This document shows positions 7,254 through 17,120 of a DNA stretch of 64,000 nt, in pieces (within the stretch, counting starts at the first letter, position 1; every line of letters begins with the position of its first letter). The notes below the pieces were generated by a model. It did not search any database, was not told the DNA's origin, and saw nothing but the letters and a program-made list of their open reading frames with translations. This DNA comes from an uncultured Amphritea sp. (GTDB lineage: Bacteria > Pseudomonadota > Gammaproteobacteria > Pseudomonadales > Balneatricaceae). The DNA is taken from contig NZ_CAKZLP010000055.1 in NCBI RefSeq assembly GCF_937127095.1, positions 1 through 64,000 of the forward strand, read 5' to 3'. Position numbers and translations under genes: made by a program.

Positions 7254-8321
7254 TTATGCTATTTCTATAGAGAGCCCTGTGTCGGCATCATAGAAGTCTG
7301 TTTCAGATAGATCGGTTATAATAGTTATTTCTGAACCATCATTCTTAGTAAATGTATAAGCATTTAAGTCCAGGTTTCTAGGTGAGCCAATAAGCTCTAG
7401 GTATGCGTCTTCTGTTGCTGCATCTAGGTCTTGTGTAGTTACTTGGTATAGGCCGCTTTCATTCCATAAGTTATCGCTGTCTATTACTAGAGTCTCGATG
7501 TCTATGGCGATTAATGTGTTGGAGGTGTCTGGCGTGGTGCTTAGACCGTCATCATCATTTTCTTGTAATATGTCTTCTAGGTCTATTGTGACAGTGATAA
7601 GGGATTGCTCTGTACCTGATTCGCCAATAATAGCCTCAATGCCATTTATGGATGAGCTTGTCATGTCTAAATTGATGATTTTATCATCATTACTATCTCT
7701 TATTCTAAGAATGTCAAATCCGGCGCCTCCGTCTATGAGGAGATCGTTTTCTACAGCGGTTATATAATCGTTTCCTTCTTCGCCTATTATTGTATCTTGG
7801 CCAATCCCTCCATGCAGGGTATCGTTGCCAGATCCTCCTGATAGGGTATCATCTCCATTTCTACCGAAGATTATGTCGTCACCAGCGCCGCCGGTTAGAA
7901 CATCGTTTCCGCTACGTCCATCGAGAGTGTCGTTTCCGCTATCGCCTGAAATTCGGTCATCGCCGTAGGTGCCTTTTATATTATCGTTGCCCTCAAGTGC
8001 TTTAACGCACACTCCGTCGTAACCAGGATAGGTAACTGTATCATCATTTATAGTCAACGTTATGTTCTCAGCACCAGATGGGCAGCAGCCATCGCTATTC
8101 GTGTGGTTATGGTGTCCGTAACCGTTGCCTCTGCCGTGACTTTCGTGCCCGTAACCGTGGTCTCTGCCGTGGCTGTGGTCTCTGCTGTGGTCATCGTCTC
8201 TGTCTTTGCTTTCACGTCCGAAGCTGTGTTTGCCAAAGCTATGGTGTCCAAATGATGTTTCAGTGTTATGGCTGAAGAGGCTAGAGCTAAAGAAATTGCT
8301 GAATAGGCTATGGAAGTACAT
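7254..8321 (-). CDS. RTX calcium-binding protein with histidine-rich N-terminus
   Basis: This 355-residue protein is a paralogue of the RTX protein at 6022-6807. Residues about 20-80 are rich in His, Gly, Asp and Arg (short HGRDHGYGHESHGRG-like runs), which could bind metal ions. A Cys-Cys pair (DGCCPSG) and a further Cys (DGVCVKA) follow. Residues about 115-195 hold seven or eight nonapeptides such as GGAGDDIIF and GGSGNDTLH. The final 165 residues align with the paralogue (GFDILRIRDS, DLDAATEDAYLELIG, YTFTKNDGSEITIITDLS). No signal peptide is seen. It is presumably exported by the adjacent type I system. The ribosome site is AAAAGG, 8 bp before the ATG. Function is unknown; a structural or adhesive extracellular role is a guess. 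Confidence 0.87.
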   Translation of the reverse strand: MYFHSLFSNFFSSSLFSHNTETSFGHHSFGKHSFGRESKDRDDDHSRDHSHGRDHGYGHESHGRGNGYGHHNHTNSDGCCPSGAENITLTINDDTVTYPGYDGVCVKALEGNDNIKGTYGDDRISGDSGNDTLDGRSGNDVLTGGAGDDIIFGRNGDDTLSGGSGNDTLHGGIGQDTIIGEEGNDYITAVENDLLIDGGAGFDILRIRDSNDDKIINLDMTSSSINGIEAIIGESGTEQSLITVTIDLEDILQENDDDGLSTTPDTSNTLIAIDIETLVIDSDNLWNESGLYQVTTQDLDAATEDAYLELIGSPRNLDLNAYTFTKNDGSEITIITDLSETDFYDADTGLSIEIA

Positions 8322-8405
8322 TTTGGTTACCTTTTCCCTGGTTGCCAGGATTCATGTCTGATTTTTGTCGCTACAAACGCTATCAAGTGTCACTAATTTG
8401 GGACA

Positions 8406-8434
8406 ACTATAGCTTGTTCTTTTAAAAATGTTAA
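8406..8434 (-). promoter_or_regulatory. Candidate sigma-70 promoter of the histidine-rich RTX gene
   Basis: On the minus strand TTAACA, then exactly 17 bases, then TATAGT. Transcription would begin near 8399, leaving a leader of about 78 bases. Pattern match only. Confidence 0.55.
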
Positions 8435-8839
8435 TTAATTTATTGTTAAGTACTCATTTTGTGGTTCGAATCATTGCTTTTTTTTATTTTGTCTGGTGAG
8501 AAACCCAAGTTGGGATGTGATGGTGAACCGAATTTGGCTATTTGAACCTGGGTGTTAATATCACCCATCGTGATGAAGGTGAAGATAGGGCGAGAGGAAG
8601 AAAGTCGAGATTGAACTTGAACTCACATGGCTTGTTTTGATCACAAATAGCCGATCATAATGATATTCGTAACGATAAATTATCAGTGATATCACCGACG
8701 GCTACAGTTGAGTCATGTCTTATTTTTATTACGATATGAGTTGCTTCAACTGCGCTGATGAGCTTTGCTGGAAAGCTTATGAGTTGGTGGTCTGTTTTGG
8801 TTGATTACTGCATTATCGTTAGTTTCAACTGTTTGATCC

Positions 8840-8854
8840 GGTTACAATGTAACC
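8840..8854. promoter_or_regulatory. Candidate operator palindrome upstream of gmd
   Basis: GGTTAC-AAT-GTAACC is a perfect 15-bp palindrome ending 42 bp before the gmd start codon. Its position suits a repressor site, but the binding protein is unknown. Confidence 0.4.
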
Positions 8855-8896
8855 AATTTAAAAATTGCTGCTTATCGCTTTACAATAGGTTCTGAT

Positions 8897-10021
8897 ATGA
8901 CAAATAAAGTTGCACTCATCACCGGTGTTACCGGACAGGATGGCTCTTACCTTGCAGAGTTTCTGCTGGAAAAAGGCTATGAAGTACACGGTATTAAACG
9001 ACGTGCATCCTCTTTCAACACCCAGCGAGTCGATCATATTTATAAGGACCGTCATGAAGAGGACGTTAAGTTTCATCTGCATTATGGTGATTTGACGGAC
9101 ACCTCTAACCTGACCCGGATTATTCAGCAGGTGCAGCCGGATGAGATCTATAACCTCGGCGCGCAGTCCCATGTTGCGGTTTCGTTTGAATCACCCGAAT
9201 ACACCGCGGATGTTGATGCGATTGGTACGTTGCGTCTGTTGGAGGCGATTCGTTTTCTGGGGATGGAAAAGAAAACCCGTTTTTACCAAGCGTCGACGTC
9301 TGAACTCTTTGGTGAAGTGCAGGAGATTCCTCAGCGTGAAACCACGCCGTTCTATCCCCGCTCTCCTTATGCTTGCGCCAAGATGTATGCCTACTGGATC
9401 ACTGTAAACTACCGTGAATCTTATGGTATGTATGCCTGTAACGGCATTTTGTTTAACCATGAATCGCCTCGCCGCGGTGAAACCTTCGTTACCCGTAAGA
9501 TTACCCGGGCAATTGCCAATATCAGCCAGGGTTTAGAGAAGTGTCTCTATCTGGGAAATATGGATGCGCTCCGAGACTGGGGCCATGCGAAAGACTACGT
9601 GCGGATGCAGTGGATGATGTTGCAACAGGACCATGCTGAAGACTTTGTTATCGCCACCGGCAAACAGATCTCTGTACGTGAGTTTGTGCGTATGTCGGCT
9701 GCGGAAGTGGGTATTACCCTTGAGTTTAAAGGGGAAGGCATAGAAGAGTATGCAGTGGTTGCTGGCATCGAGAGTGAAAATGCCCCTGCGCTGAGCGTGG
9801 GCGATGTTATTGTTCGCGTTGACCCTAAATACTTCCGTCCTGCTGAAGTTGAAACTCTGCTGGGAGATCCTTCCAAAGCGAAAGAGAAACTGGGCTGGAC
9901 ACCGGAGATCACCGTTGAAGAGATGTGTGCCGAGATGGTTGTTAATGATCTGAACAAAGCGAAACAGCACGCCCTGCTGAAAAAGCATGGTTATGACGTT
10001 AATGTTGTTTTAGAGCATTAA
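8897..10021 (+). CDS. gmd: GDP-mannose 4,6-dehydratase
   Basis: This 374-residue cytoplasmic enzyme converts GDP-D-mannose to GDP-4-keto-6-deoxymannose, the first step to GDP-L-fucose. It is an extended short-chain dehydrogenase. The NADP-binding loop [14 protein letters not shown] is at residues about 9-22, [20 protein letters not shown] carries the catalytic Ser/Thr-Glu region, and [10 protein letters not shown] holds the Tyr-x3-Lys pair. [13 protein letters not shown] and the [11 protein letters not shown] substrate segment are family hallmarks. Length is typical. It lies 140 bp upstream of fcl in the same direction. A palindrome 43 bp upstream may control it. Confidence 0.97.
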   Translation: MTNKVALITGVTGQDGSYLAEFLLEKGYEVHGIKRRASSFNTQRVDHIYKDRHEEDVKFHLHYGDLTDTSNLTRIIQQVQPDEIYNLGAQSHVAVSFESPEYTADVDAIGTLRLLEAIRFLGMEKKTRFYQASTSELFGEVQEIPQRETTPFYPRSPYACAKMYAYWITVNYRESYGMYACNGILFNHESPRRGETFVTRKITRAIANISQGLEKCLYLGNMDALRDWGHAKDYVRMQWMMLQQDHAEDFVIATGKQISVREFVRMSAAEVGITLEFKGEGIEEYAVVAGIESENAPALSVGDVIVRVDPKYFRPAEVETLLGDPSKAKEKLGWTPEITVEEMCAEMVVNDLNKAKQHALLKKHGYDVNVVLEH

Positions 10022-10161
10022 GAGCTTTTGGTAAGAGCGTTTTACCACAGTACCCAAAGGACATGCTAAGGGCACTGAGATCCACAGAGAAGGTTTTTTG
10101 GTAAGTCCGTTTTATGGTTGCTTTCCCTCAGAGTTCTCGGTGGTGAATATAAGGGGTTTAA

Positions 10162-11121
10162 ATGAAAAATATTTTCGTGGCGGGCCATAACGGGATGGTG
10201 GGTTCGGCTATCTGTCGGCAGCTGGCGGCTGATGAATCGGTTGAGGTGGTGACGGCCGGGCGGGCTCAGCTGGATCTGTTGTCTCAGGCGGATGTTGCCC
10301 GTTTCTTTAATGAGCATAAGTTCGATCAGGTGTATCTGGCTGCGGCTAAGGTGGGCGGGATCTGGGCGAATAATGAATACCCGGCGGAGTTTATTTTTCA
10401 GAATCTTACGATTCAGAATAACGTGATTCACTCCGCGTATCAGTCCGGTGTTAAGAAGCTGTTATTTCTCGGGTCTTCCTGTATCTATCCAAAGCTGGCA
10501 GAACAGCCGATGCAGGAGAGTGCTTTGCTAACCGGTATTCTGGAGTCGACCAATGAGCCTTATGCCATCGCTAAAATTGCCGGTATTAAGATGTGTGAAT
10601 CTTATAACCGTCAGTATGGTGTGGATTACCGCAGTGTGATGCCGACCAATCTGTATGGTGAGAATGATAACTTTCACCCGGAAAACTCCCATGTTATTCC
10701 TGCGCTGATGCGCCGCTTCCATGAGGCGAAACTGGCCAACGATGCTGAGGTGGTTGTCTGGGGCACCGGTACGCCGATGCGTGAGTTCCTGCATGTGGAT
10801 GATATGGCGGCTGCGTCTGTATTTGTGATGAATGCCGATGTTGAGACTTATCAAGCCAACACCGAAACCATGTTGTCGCATCTGAATGTCGGTACCGGTG
10901 AGGATTGCACCATCGCCGAGATGGCGCTGACTATGGCGGATGTTGTTGGGTTTGTAGGCAGGGTTGTGTTTGATTCAACCAAGCCGGATGGTACTCCCCG
11001 TAAGCTGATGGATGTCAGCAAGCTGAATGCCCTGGGCTGGAAATATTCCATCAGCCTGAAAGAAGGACTGGCAATGACCTATGAGTGGTTCTTGCAGCAT
11101 CAGGATGATTTTAGGAAATAA
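10162..11121 (+). CDS. fcl: GDP-L-fucose synthase
   Basis: This 319-residue bifunctional epimerase/reductase (also called WcaG) turns the gmd product into GDP-L-fucose using NADPH. It has the Rossmann loop [14 protein letters not shown] at residues 6-19, the [17 protein letters not shown] segment, and the catalytic [20 protein letters not shown] (Tyr-x3-Lys). The [18 protein letters not shown] block is diagnostic of the family. The spacer from gmd contains a loosely repeated ttttggtaag motif but no clear terminator, so the two are probably co-transcribed. A REP-like cluster follows. Confidence 0.97.
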   Translation: MKNIFVAGHNGMVGSAICRQLAADESVEVVTAGRAQLDLLSQADVARFFNEHKFDQVYLAAAKVGGIWANNEYPAEFIFQNLTIQNNVIHSAYQSGVKKLLFLGSSCIYPKLAEQPMQESALLTGILESTNEPYAIAKIAGIKMCESYNRQYGVDYRSVMPTNLYGENDNFHPENSHVIPALMRRFHEAKLANDAEVVVWGTGTPMREFLHVDDMAAASVFVMNADVETYQANTETMLSHLNVGTGEDCTIAEMALTMADVVGFVGRVVFDSTKPDGTPRKLMDVSKLNALGWKYSISLKEGLAMTYEWFLQHQDDFRK

Positions 11122-11142
11122 AATCAGAGTTTATCTGGGGCT

Positions 11143-11313
11143 TTATCGCGACGGGGTAGTCGGAGGACATGCTAGCGTCGCTCCCACAGGTATAGCTGTT
11201 GCATATTGCTTTTGTAAGAGGCGCGCTGGCATGCTCTCTGGGTACTTCGCGGCGATTTGATGATGGGTGATTGCCTAAGATTTTTTCGGCACGGGGGCGT
11301 GCCTCCCACAAAG
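11143..11313. repeat. REP-like palindromic units between fcl and gmm
   Basis: One unit runs from ATCGCGACGGGG at 11144 to CGTCGCTCCCACA near 11188. An inverted partner TTGTAAGAGGCG...TTCGCGGCGAT lies at 11212-11257. A degraded third copy (ACGGGGGCGTGCCTCCCACA) is at 11291-11310. The 22-bp spacer between the first two (GTATAGCTGTTGCATATTGC) recurs almost unchanged at 13328-13349. Confidence 0.8.
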
Positions 11314-11329
11314 GCAAAAAAGGTTCAAA

Positions 11330-11809
11330 ATGATGAATAGATTTTTATCCTCAGATGATTTCCGTCTGATAGTCGATTCTACGCCGTTGATCTCTATCGA
11401 CCTGGTTGTAAAAGATTCTGATGGAAAAGTCTTGCTGGGTAAGCGGTTGAATAAACCAGCCAAAGGGTATTGGTTTGTGCCGGGTGGGCAGGTGTTGAAG
11501 AATGAAACCCTGGTGAATGCGTTTATGCGTTTGACGGAGGCCGAGATTGGCGTTAAAACTCCGATTCAGAATGCCCGTTATCTTGGTCTGTATGAGCATT
11601 TTTATGATGACAGTGCGATGGGGGATGATGTGTCTACCCATTATGTCGTTAATGCGTTTGTAATAGAATTAAACGAGTCTGTTGCTGGTCTTCCTGTAGA
11701 GCAGCACAGTGATTATCAGTGGTTATCTGAAACTGAGTTGTTAGCGGCGGCTGATGTGCATATCCACTCTAAGTGGTATTTCATGAACGAAAAAGGATAT
11801 TCCGTATGA
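11330..11809 (+). CDS. gmm: GDP-mannose mannosyl hydrolase (Nudix family)
   Basis: This protein of about 159 residues (WcaH/NudD type) hydrolyses GDP-mannose or GDP-glucose to GDP and sugar, perhaps tuning the pool. The segment [23 protein letters not shown] at about residues 47-69 is the modified Nudix box that marks this subgroup; it lacks the usual second Glu pair, as in characterised GDP-mannose hydrolases. [16 protein letters not shown] precedes it. Adjacent ATG codons at 11330 and 11333 are possible starts. The stop overlaps manC (ATGA), implying coupling. Confidence 0.93.
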   Translation: MMNRFLSSDDFRLIVDSTPLISIDLVVKDSDGKVLLGKRLNKPAKGYWFVPGGQVLKNETLVNAFMRLTEAEIGVKTPIQNARYLGLYEHFYDDSAMGDDVSTHYVVNAFVIELNESVAGLPVEQHSDYQWLSETELLAAADVHIHSKWYFMNEKGYSV

Positions 11810-13227
11810 TTCCTGTCATTATGGCTGGGGGCTCTGGCACCCGACTGTGGCCACTTTCCCGTACTCAGTATCCTAAGCAGTTTCTGGCGTTGAATAGTGA
11901 TCTTTCCATGCTGCAGGAGACTGTCCGGCGGTTAGGCGGTGTGAGCCAGGTTAGCCTGATCTGTAACGAAGAACACCGCTTTCTCGCTGCCGAGCAGATG
12001 CGGGTTTTGAATCAATCCTGTTCTATCTTTCTTGAACCGGTGGGCCGAAATACTGCCCCGGCCATCGCCCTCGCGGCTATTGATGCTGTGAATAAAGGGT
12101 TGGGCGGTGAGTGTCTGTTGGTGCTGGCCGCGGATCATGTGATTGAAGATGAGCATGCCTTTCAGCAGGTGATCGCTCAGGCTGAGCCCCTGGCGAAAGA
12201 GGGGATGCTGGTTACTTTTGGTATTGTGCCTCAGCACCCTGAAACGGGTTATGGGTATATTAAAGCCGATGTCAGTTCTCCGGCCTCTGAGGCCAAGGGT
12301 GAAGAGCATACAGCTTACTCTGTTTCTGCGTTTGTCGAGAAGCCTGATCTGGCGACGGCTGAATCCTATCTGACTGAGGGTGGGTATTACTGGAACAGCG
12401 GTATGTTTATGTTCCGGGCGGACCGTTTTCTGGAAGAGCTGGGTAAGTTCCGTCCTGATATTCTTGAAGCCTGTCAAAAGGCGATGGTTAATACTGCAGC
12501 GGATATGGATTTTGTCCGGGTTGATGCGGAGGCTTTTTCCGCCTGTCCGGATGAGTCTGTCGATTATGCGGTGATGGAGAAGACGGACCGCGCCGTTGTA
12601 CTACCGCTGGACGCTGGCTGGAGTGATGTCGGTAGCTGGGCTGCACTCTGGGAGATTAAGGACAAGGACTCCAGTGGTAACGTGTTTGATGGCGATGTTA
12701 TTGCCCACGGTACGACCGAATCTTTTGTTATGTCTTCCAATCGTCTGGTGACCACGCTGGGTGTGGATAACCTGATTATTGTTGATACCCCTGATGCTTT
12801 GTTAGTAGCGGATAAAAGCAAGATTCAGGATGTTAAGAAGATCGTTGCTGAGATTAAGGATGCGGGTCGCAATGAAACTTTCCAGCACCGGGAAGTTTAC
12901 CGCCCCTGGGGTAAGTATGACTCGATTGATCTGGGTGAACGCTATCAGGTAAAACGCATCACGGTTAAGCCTGGGGCTCGTCTGTCCGTTCAGAAACACC
13001 ACCACCGCGCAGAACACTGGATTGTGGTGAGTGGCACCGCCATGGTCACCAGGGGTAAAGAAACCTTCCTGGTAACTGAAAACCAGTCTACCTACATTCC
13101 TTTAGGTGAGATTCACTGCCTGGAAAACCCGGGTAAGGTAGAACTGGAGCTGATAGAGATACAGTCAGGCTCCTACCTGGGTGAAGACGATATCGTGCGG
13201 TTGGAAGACCAGTATGGTAGGGCTTAA
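11806..13227 (+). CDS. manC: Mannose-1-phosphate guanylyltransferase / mannose-6-phosphate isomerase
   Basis: This 473-residue bifunctional enzyme makes GDP-mannose from mannose-1-phosphate and GTP, and isomerises fructose-6-phosphate to mannose-6-phosphate. The N-terminal pyrophosphorylase signature [21 protein letters not shown] lies at residues 5-25, and FVEKPD is conserved further on. The C-terminal cupin isomerase domain contains [20 protein letters not shown] and [19 protein letters not shown]. The ATG at 11806 was chosen because [11 protein letters not shown] is the family start and it overlaps the gmm stop. With manB at 21772 and pgi at 24778 it completes the GDP-mannose route. Confidence 0.97.
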   Translation: MIPVIMAGGSGTRLWPLSRTQYPKQFLALNSDLSMLQETVRRLGGVSQVSLICNEEHRFLAAEQMRVLNQSCSIFLEPVGRNTAPAIALAAIDAVNKGLGGECLLVLAADHVIEDEHAFQQVIAQAEPLAKEGMLVTFGIVPQHPETGYGYIKADVSSPASEAKGEEHTAYSVSAFVEKPDLATAESYLTEGGYYWNSGMFMFRADRFLEELGKFRPDILEACQKAMVNTAADMDFVRVDAEAFSACPDESVDYAVMEKTDRAVVLPLDAGWSDVGSWAALWEIKDKDSSGNVFDGDVIAHGTTESFVMSSNRLVTTLGVDNLIIVDTPDALLVADKSKIQDVKKIVAEIKDAGRNETFQHREVYRPWGKYDSIDLGERYQVKRITVKPGARLSVQKHHHRAEHWIVVSGTAMVTRGKETFLVTENQSTYIPLGEIHCLENPGKVELELIEIQSGSYLGEDDIVRLEDQYGRA

Positions 13228-13230
13228 TTC

Positions 13231-13377
13231 TTTGTAGGAGGCGTGCTGGTATGCCCTCCGGGTACCTCGCGGCGATGGTTTGGTGGTTTAGCCGGGCTTA
13301 AATCGCGACGGGGCGTCGCTCCCACAGGTGTAGCTGTTGCATATTGCTCTAGTGGGAGGCGCGCCCTCGCGGCGATA
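13231..13377. repeat. REP-like palindromic units between manC and cysNC
   Basis: Three units: GTAGGAGGCGTGC...ACCTCGCGGCGAT (13234-13275), AATCGCGACGGGGCGTCGCTCCCACA (13301-13326) and GTGGGAGGCGCGCCCTCGCGGCGAT (13352-13376). The last two form an inverted pair around the same spacer seen at 11190. The gene ends converge here, so the units may act in 3' end formation. Confidence 0.82.
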
Positions 13378-13381
13378 AGAA

Positions 13382-15283
13382 TTAAATCATCTGTTTCTGT
13401 TTAAGCAACTCGATGACTTTGTCGGCAGCTTCTTCAGGCGTCATTTCGACCGTTTTCAGGTTGAGTTCTGGCTGTTGTGGCGCTTCGTAGGGTGAGTCGA
13501 TGCCGGTGAAGTTTTTCAGCTCGCCACGGCGGGCTTTCTTATACAGGCCTTTGACATCACGGTCTTCTGCGACTTCAAGAGGGGTGTTTACATAGATTTC
13601 TATAAACTCACCCTCTTCCAGCATATCTCTGGCCATCTTTCTTTCCGCTCTGAACGGCGAGATGAAAGAGGACAGTACGATAAGTCCGGCATCAATCATC
13701 AGCTTGGACACTTCGGCGATACGACGGATGTTTTCAACCCGGTCCTGATCGGTAAAGCCGAGATCATTATTCAGGCCGTGACGGACGTTGTCACCATCTA
13801 GCAGGTAGGTGTGGTGTCCCGCAGCCAGCAGTTTCTGTTCGACCAGGTCAGCGATAGTGGATTTGCCTGAACCGGATAAGCCAGTTAGCCAGATAACGCA
13901 CGGTTTCTGGGTTTTCAGCGCGGCGCGAACCTCTTTGTTCACTTCGGTATGCTGCACGGTGATGTTGGTGCTGCGGCGAAGGGCAAAGTTGATCAGACCT
14001 GCGCCGACGGTGTTGTTGGTCATCCGGTCGATAAGGATAAAACTGCCGGTATCACGGTTGGCTTTGTAAGAATCGAAAGCGATATCCTGATCCAGGCTGA
14101 TATTGCATTCGCCGATACCATTCAGTTCCAGCTTCTTGGCCGCCAGGTGTTCCATCGTATTGACGTTAACCTGGTGCTTGATATCGGTGATTGAGGCGGT
14201 GACCGTTTTGGTGCCGATCTGCATCAGATAAGTACGGCCGGGCATCAACGGTTCTTCGTGCATCCAGATGATGGTGGTTTCGAACTGTTTACCGATGGAG
14301 GCTGGTTCTTCCGCTGAGGTGATCATGTCACCACGGGAGATGTCGATCTCATCATTCAGTGTGAGGGTGATGGACTGACCTGCAACTGCCCGGTCAAGAT
14401 TGCCGTCGTAGGTAGAGATGGTTGCAACGGTGCTCTCTTTGCCGGATGGCAGGGTGCGGATGCGGTCACCGGGTTTTACAATGCCGCTGGCCAGCTGACC
14501 AGAGAAGCCGCGGAAGTCCAGGTTGGGACGGTTGACCCATTGTACCGCCATACGGAACGGTTCTTTCTGCATCAGCTCATCATCGACCTGGACGGTTTCA
14601 AGGTAACCCATCAGGGTGGTGCCGTGATACCAGGTCATGTTGTTGCTTGGCTCGGTGATGTTGTCACCGGCTAACGCAGACATTGGGATAAAGGTGGTTT
14701 CATTAATACCGATCTGTTTGGCGAACGCGGTATAGTCATCTTTGATCTGGTTGTAGGTCTTTTCAGAGTAATCCACCAGATCCATTTTGTTGATCGCAAC
14801 CACAATGTGAGGAATGCCGATCAGGGATGCCAGATAGGTGTGGCGACGGGTTTGGGTGAGGATGCCGCGGCGGGCATCAACCATCAGAATCGCTACGTCA
14901 GCGGTCGAAGCACCGGTGACCATATTGCGGGTGTACTGCTCATGTCCGGGGGTGTCGGCAACGATAAACTTACGCTTATCGGTAGAGAAAAAGCGGTACG
15001 CCACATCGATGGTGATGCCCTGTTCGCGCTCTGCGGCCAGACCATCAACCAGCAATGCGAAGTCGATATTATCGCCCTGGGTACCGTATTTTTTAGATTC
15101 AGCTTCAACTGCGGCCAGCTGGTCTTCGAACAGTAGTTTTGATTCGAACAGCAGACGGCCGATCAGGGTGCTTTTTCCATCGTCAACGCTGCCGCAGGTG
15201 ATAAAGCGCAGCAGACTTTTCTGTTCGTGGTCTTTGAGATATTGAACGATATCTTCGGATATCATGTCTGATGAATGTGCCAT
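13382..15283 (-). CDS. cysNC: Sulfate adenylyltransferase subunit 1 fused to adenylylsulfate kinase
   Basis: This 633-residue fusion contains CysN, the GTPase that drives ATP sulfurylase, and CysC, which phosphorylates APS to PAPS. In the CysN part, [18 protein letters not shown] (about 32-49), [12 protein letters not shown] and NKMDLVD are the G1, G3 and G4 motifs. EF-Tu-like barrels follow. The CysC part starts near residue 455, with P-loop [12 protein letters not shown] and then the [16 protein letters not shown] and [13 protein letters not shown] signatures. The start codon overlaps the cysD stop (TAATG), so translation is coupled. The fusion is common in gammaproteobacteria. PAPS feeds cysteine synthesis and sulfotransferases. 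Confidence 0.97.
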   Translation of the reverse strand: MAHSSDMISEDIVQYLKDHEQKSLLRFITCGSVDDGKSTLIGRLLFESKLLFEDQLAAVEAESKKYGTQGDNIDFALLVDGLAAEREQGITIDVAYRFFSTDKRKFIVADTPGHEQYTRNMVTGASTADVAILMVDARRGILTQTRRHTYLASLIGIPHIVVAINKMDLVDYSEKTYNQIKDDYTAFAKQIGINETTFIPMSALAGDNITEPSNNMTWYHGTTLMGYLETVQVDDELMQKEPFRMAVQWVNRPNLDFRGFSGQLASGIVKPGDRIRTLPSGKESTVATISTYDGNLDRAVAGQSITLTLNDEIDISRGDMITSAEEPASIGKQFETTIIWMHEEPLMPGRTYLMQIGTKTVTASITDIKHQVNVNTMEHLAAKKLELNGIGECNISLDQDIAFDSYKANRDTGSFILIDRMTNNTVGAGLINFALRRSTNITVQHTEVNKEVRAALKTQKPCVIWLTGLSGSGKSTIADLVEQKLLAAGHHTYLLDGDNVRHGLNNDLGFTDQDRVENIRRIAEVSKLMIDAGLIVLSSFISPFRAERKMARDMLEEGEFIEIYVNTPLEVAEDRDVKGLYKKARRGELKNFTGIDSPYEAPQQPELNLKTVEMTPEEAADKVIELLKQKQMI

Positions 15284-17010
15284 TAGAAGTAACCCTCCTG
15301 CTTTTTCTTCTCCATTGATGCGGCGGAATCGTGGTCGATCATCCGGCCCTGACGTTCAGATGTTTTGGTCAGCAGCATCTCCTGGATGATGGCTGGCAGG
15401 GTGTCTGCTTCAGACTCAACCGCGCCGGTGAGCGGGTAGCAACCCAGTGTTCTGAAACGCACCATTTTCATCATAGGGACTTCATTCGGTTTCAGTGGCA
15501 TACGCTCATCGTCAACCATGATCAGTGTGCCATCACGTTCAACGACCGGGCGTTCAGCCGACAGGTAGAGCGGCACAATCGGTATCTGTTCCAGGTGGAT
15601 GTACTGCCAGATATCCAGCTCTGTCCAGTTGGATAGCGGGAATACCCGGATCGATTCGCCGGGACGTTTATTGGCATTGTAGTTTTTCCACAGCTCGGGA
15701 CGCTGGTTTTTCGGGTCCCAACGGTGATCGGCGGTACGGAAGGAGAAGATGCGCTCTTTGGCGCGGGACTTTTCCTCATCGCGGCGAGCGCCACCAAAGG
15801 CAACATCAAATTTGAATTTATTCAGTGCCTGCTTGAGACCTTCGGTTTTCATGATATCAGTATGCAGCGCCGACCCATGAGTAAACGGGTTGATATCTTT
15901 CTCAACACCTTCTGGGTTCATGTAGGTGATCAGCTCGACACCTAGTTTTTCCACTAGTTCATCCCTGAAAGTATACATATCGCGGAATTTCCAGCCGGTA
16001 TCAACATGCAGCAGAGGGAATGGGGGTTTTGATGGGTGAAATGCCTTCATCGCCAGATGCAGCATCACAGCGCTGTCTTTGCCGATGGAATAAAGCATGA
16101 CCGGGTTATCTGCTTTGGAAACGACTTCGCGCATTATTTGAATGCTTTCCGCTTCCAGTCTCTGTAGGTGTGTTAATGCCATCGTGTTCCTCACATATGA
16201 CTGAGTGTGTTCGTGTTTAACAGCGGCTGGCGTTGGTGCCCATATGGCGCTGCGCGGCGATGTTGCATAGGTTAATAGAGTGATTTGTGACTGGTTTGCC
16301 AGCCATTGCTGAATATCGTTATGTCGGTTGAGTGAAACGCTATGAAAAGACAGTAAGATCTCTGACTTTTGCTGAGCACTCAGCCGCTCGAGAAAACGAA
16401 TAATGGTGGTGCTGTCGGGCTTATCGGTGGTCGTTAGCCAGAAAAGCTTGCCTCTGAAATCCTGAGCGTAGATAAAATACCCAATGATATTCTCTGCTTT
16501 TAGCGTGGCGATCCCGCCCTTCAGAACTTTGCGTTTCTTTGCGGTGGTTGCTGCGCTTTCCTGAGTGCTGAAAAAATCCGGGTGATGCTGGCTTAGCCAC
16601 TCATTCGCTGATTCAGTTTTATCAGTAGAGGAGGGGGCTGTGATGCCCCACTCTTTGATATAGCGATTGACGGTTTTGGCCGATAAGGGGTGCTGGTGTG
16701 TGTGGAACCACTCTATGACAGCCTGGCTATCCCAGAGCCCGCCCTCATCAGGTGGCGTGGTCAGCATAAACTTCAGACACTCGTTCGGTGAGCCTGGGCC
16801 TGACGCCGAACTCTTTGGTCTTCCTCGCTTACCGGTGTTTATGGCATCCCATCCACCCGCTATAAAACGTTTATGGGCTGAAATGATGGTTGGGTTCGAT
16901 AATCCTGTTTTTTGCTTGATCGTGGCAAGGGTGTCTCCGCTAAGACGCAACTGTACCGCTTTTTTTCGCAGTTTATCGAGCGCTGTAGGTGATAGTTTCT
17001 TGCCATTCAT
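15283..17010 (-). CDS. cysD: Sulfate adenylyltransferase subunit 2 with an IS630-transposase-like N-terminal fusion
   Basis: The C-terminal 299 residues (from the ATG at 16182) are ordinary CysD, which activates sulfate to APS with CysN. Visible there are the PP-loop [10 protein letters not shown] and [20 protein letters not shown]. Upstream, with no stop codon, lie 276 extra residues. Residues about 10-50 form a helix-turn-helix ([20 protein letters not shown]). Residues about 85-125 form a winged helix of IS630 type ([32 protein letters not shown]). Residues about 160-265 resemble a DDE domain, but the Asp-Asn before the conserved His is replaced ([14 protein letters not shown]). The ATG at 17010 has GGGAA upstream and a good promoter. 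The internal ATG at 16182 also has a strong site (GAGGAA), so plain CysD may be made too. Confidence 0.9.
   Translation of the reverse strand: MNGKKLSPTALDKLRKKAVQLRLSGDTLATIKQKTGLSNPTIISAHKRFIAGGWDAINTGKRGRPKSSASGPGSPNECLKFMLTTPPDEGGLWDSQAVIEWFHTHQHPLSAKTVNRYIKEWGITAPSSTDKTESANEWLSQHHPDFFSTQESAATTAKKRKVLKGGIATLKAENIIGYFIYAQDFRGKLFWLTTTDKPDSTTIIRFLERLSAQQKSEILLSFHSVSLNRHNDIQQWLANQSQITLLTYATSPRSAIWAPTPAAVKHEHTQSYVRNTMALTHLQRLEAESIQIMREVVSKADNPVMLYSIGKDSAVMLHLAMKAFHPSKPPFPLLHVDTGWKFRDMYTFRDELVEKLGVELITYMNPEGVEKDINPFTHGSALHTDIMKTEGLKQALNKFKFDVAFGGARRDEEKSRAKERIFSFRTADHRWDPKNQRPELWKNYNANKRPGESIRVFPLSNWTELDIWQYIHLEQIPIVPLYLSAERPVVERDGTLIMVDDERMPLKPNEVPMMKMVRFRTLGCYPLTGAVESEADTLPAIIQEMLLTKTSERQGRMIDHDSAASMEKKKQEGYF
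16176..16196 (-). promoter_or_regulatory. Internal ribosome binding site and alternative start of canonical CysD
   Basis: On the minus strand GTGAGGAACACG directly precedes ATGGCATTAAC (ATG at 16182-16180). This is a strong Shine-Dalgarno at proper spacing for a 299-residue CysD of normal length. It may reflect the ancestral cysD start and could give a second product from the fused frame. Confidence 0.65.
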
Positions 17011-17036
17011 TATCAATTTCCCGTATAAGAATTGTG

Positions 17037-17065
17037 ATCATACAAAATTAACGGTATGCTGACAA
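17037..17065 (-). promoter_or_regulatory. Promoter of the fused cysD-cysNC operon
   Basis: On the minus strand TTGTCA, 17 bases, TATGAT, a good sigma-70 match. Transcription would start near 17030, just upstream of the ATG at 17010 that opens the fused frame, so the N-terminal extension is within the transcript. Confidence 0.65.
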
Positions 17066-17120
17066 ATATTCTTTGTTAAACATTAAGTGTCTTAATCTGA
17101 TTTTGTGAAGCGAATGGTTT

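Larger units (their letters stand above)
8322..8896. other. Intergenic region between divergent RTX gene and gmd
   Basis: This 575-bp gap has no supported gene. It contains the promoter of the RTX gene (8406-8434), a short hairpin TGGGTG-ttaatat-CACCCA at 8549-8567, a related GTGATATCAC palindrome near 8684-8693, and a 15-bp palindrome at 8840-8854 close to gmd. It marks the switch from A+T-rich accessory sequence to the sugar-nucleotide genes. Confidence 0.6.

Noticed and set aside
7105..7293. 62-codon frame between the RTX genes
   Set aside because: Encodes T-rich low-complexity Phe/Leu sequence, spans the inverted repeat and overlaps the RTX gene end on the other strand.
2963..8321. Bacteriocin or peptide exporter
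   Set aside because: The ABC protein has no C39 peptidase domain, and the neighbouring genes encode RTX proteins rather than small double-glycine leader peptides.
11932..12477. 181-codon antisense frame within manC
   Set aside because: Shadow of a strongly conserved gene on the opposite strand; no ribosome site or recognisable domain.
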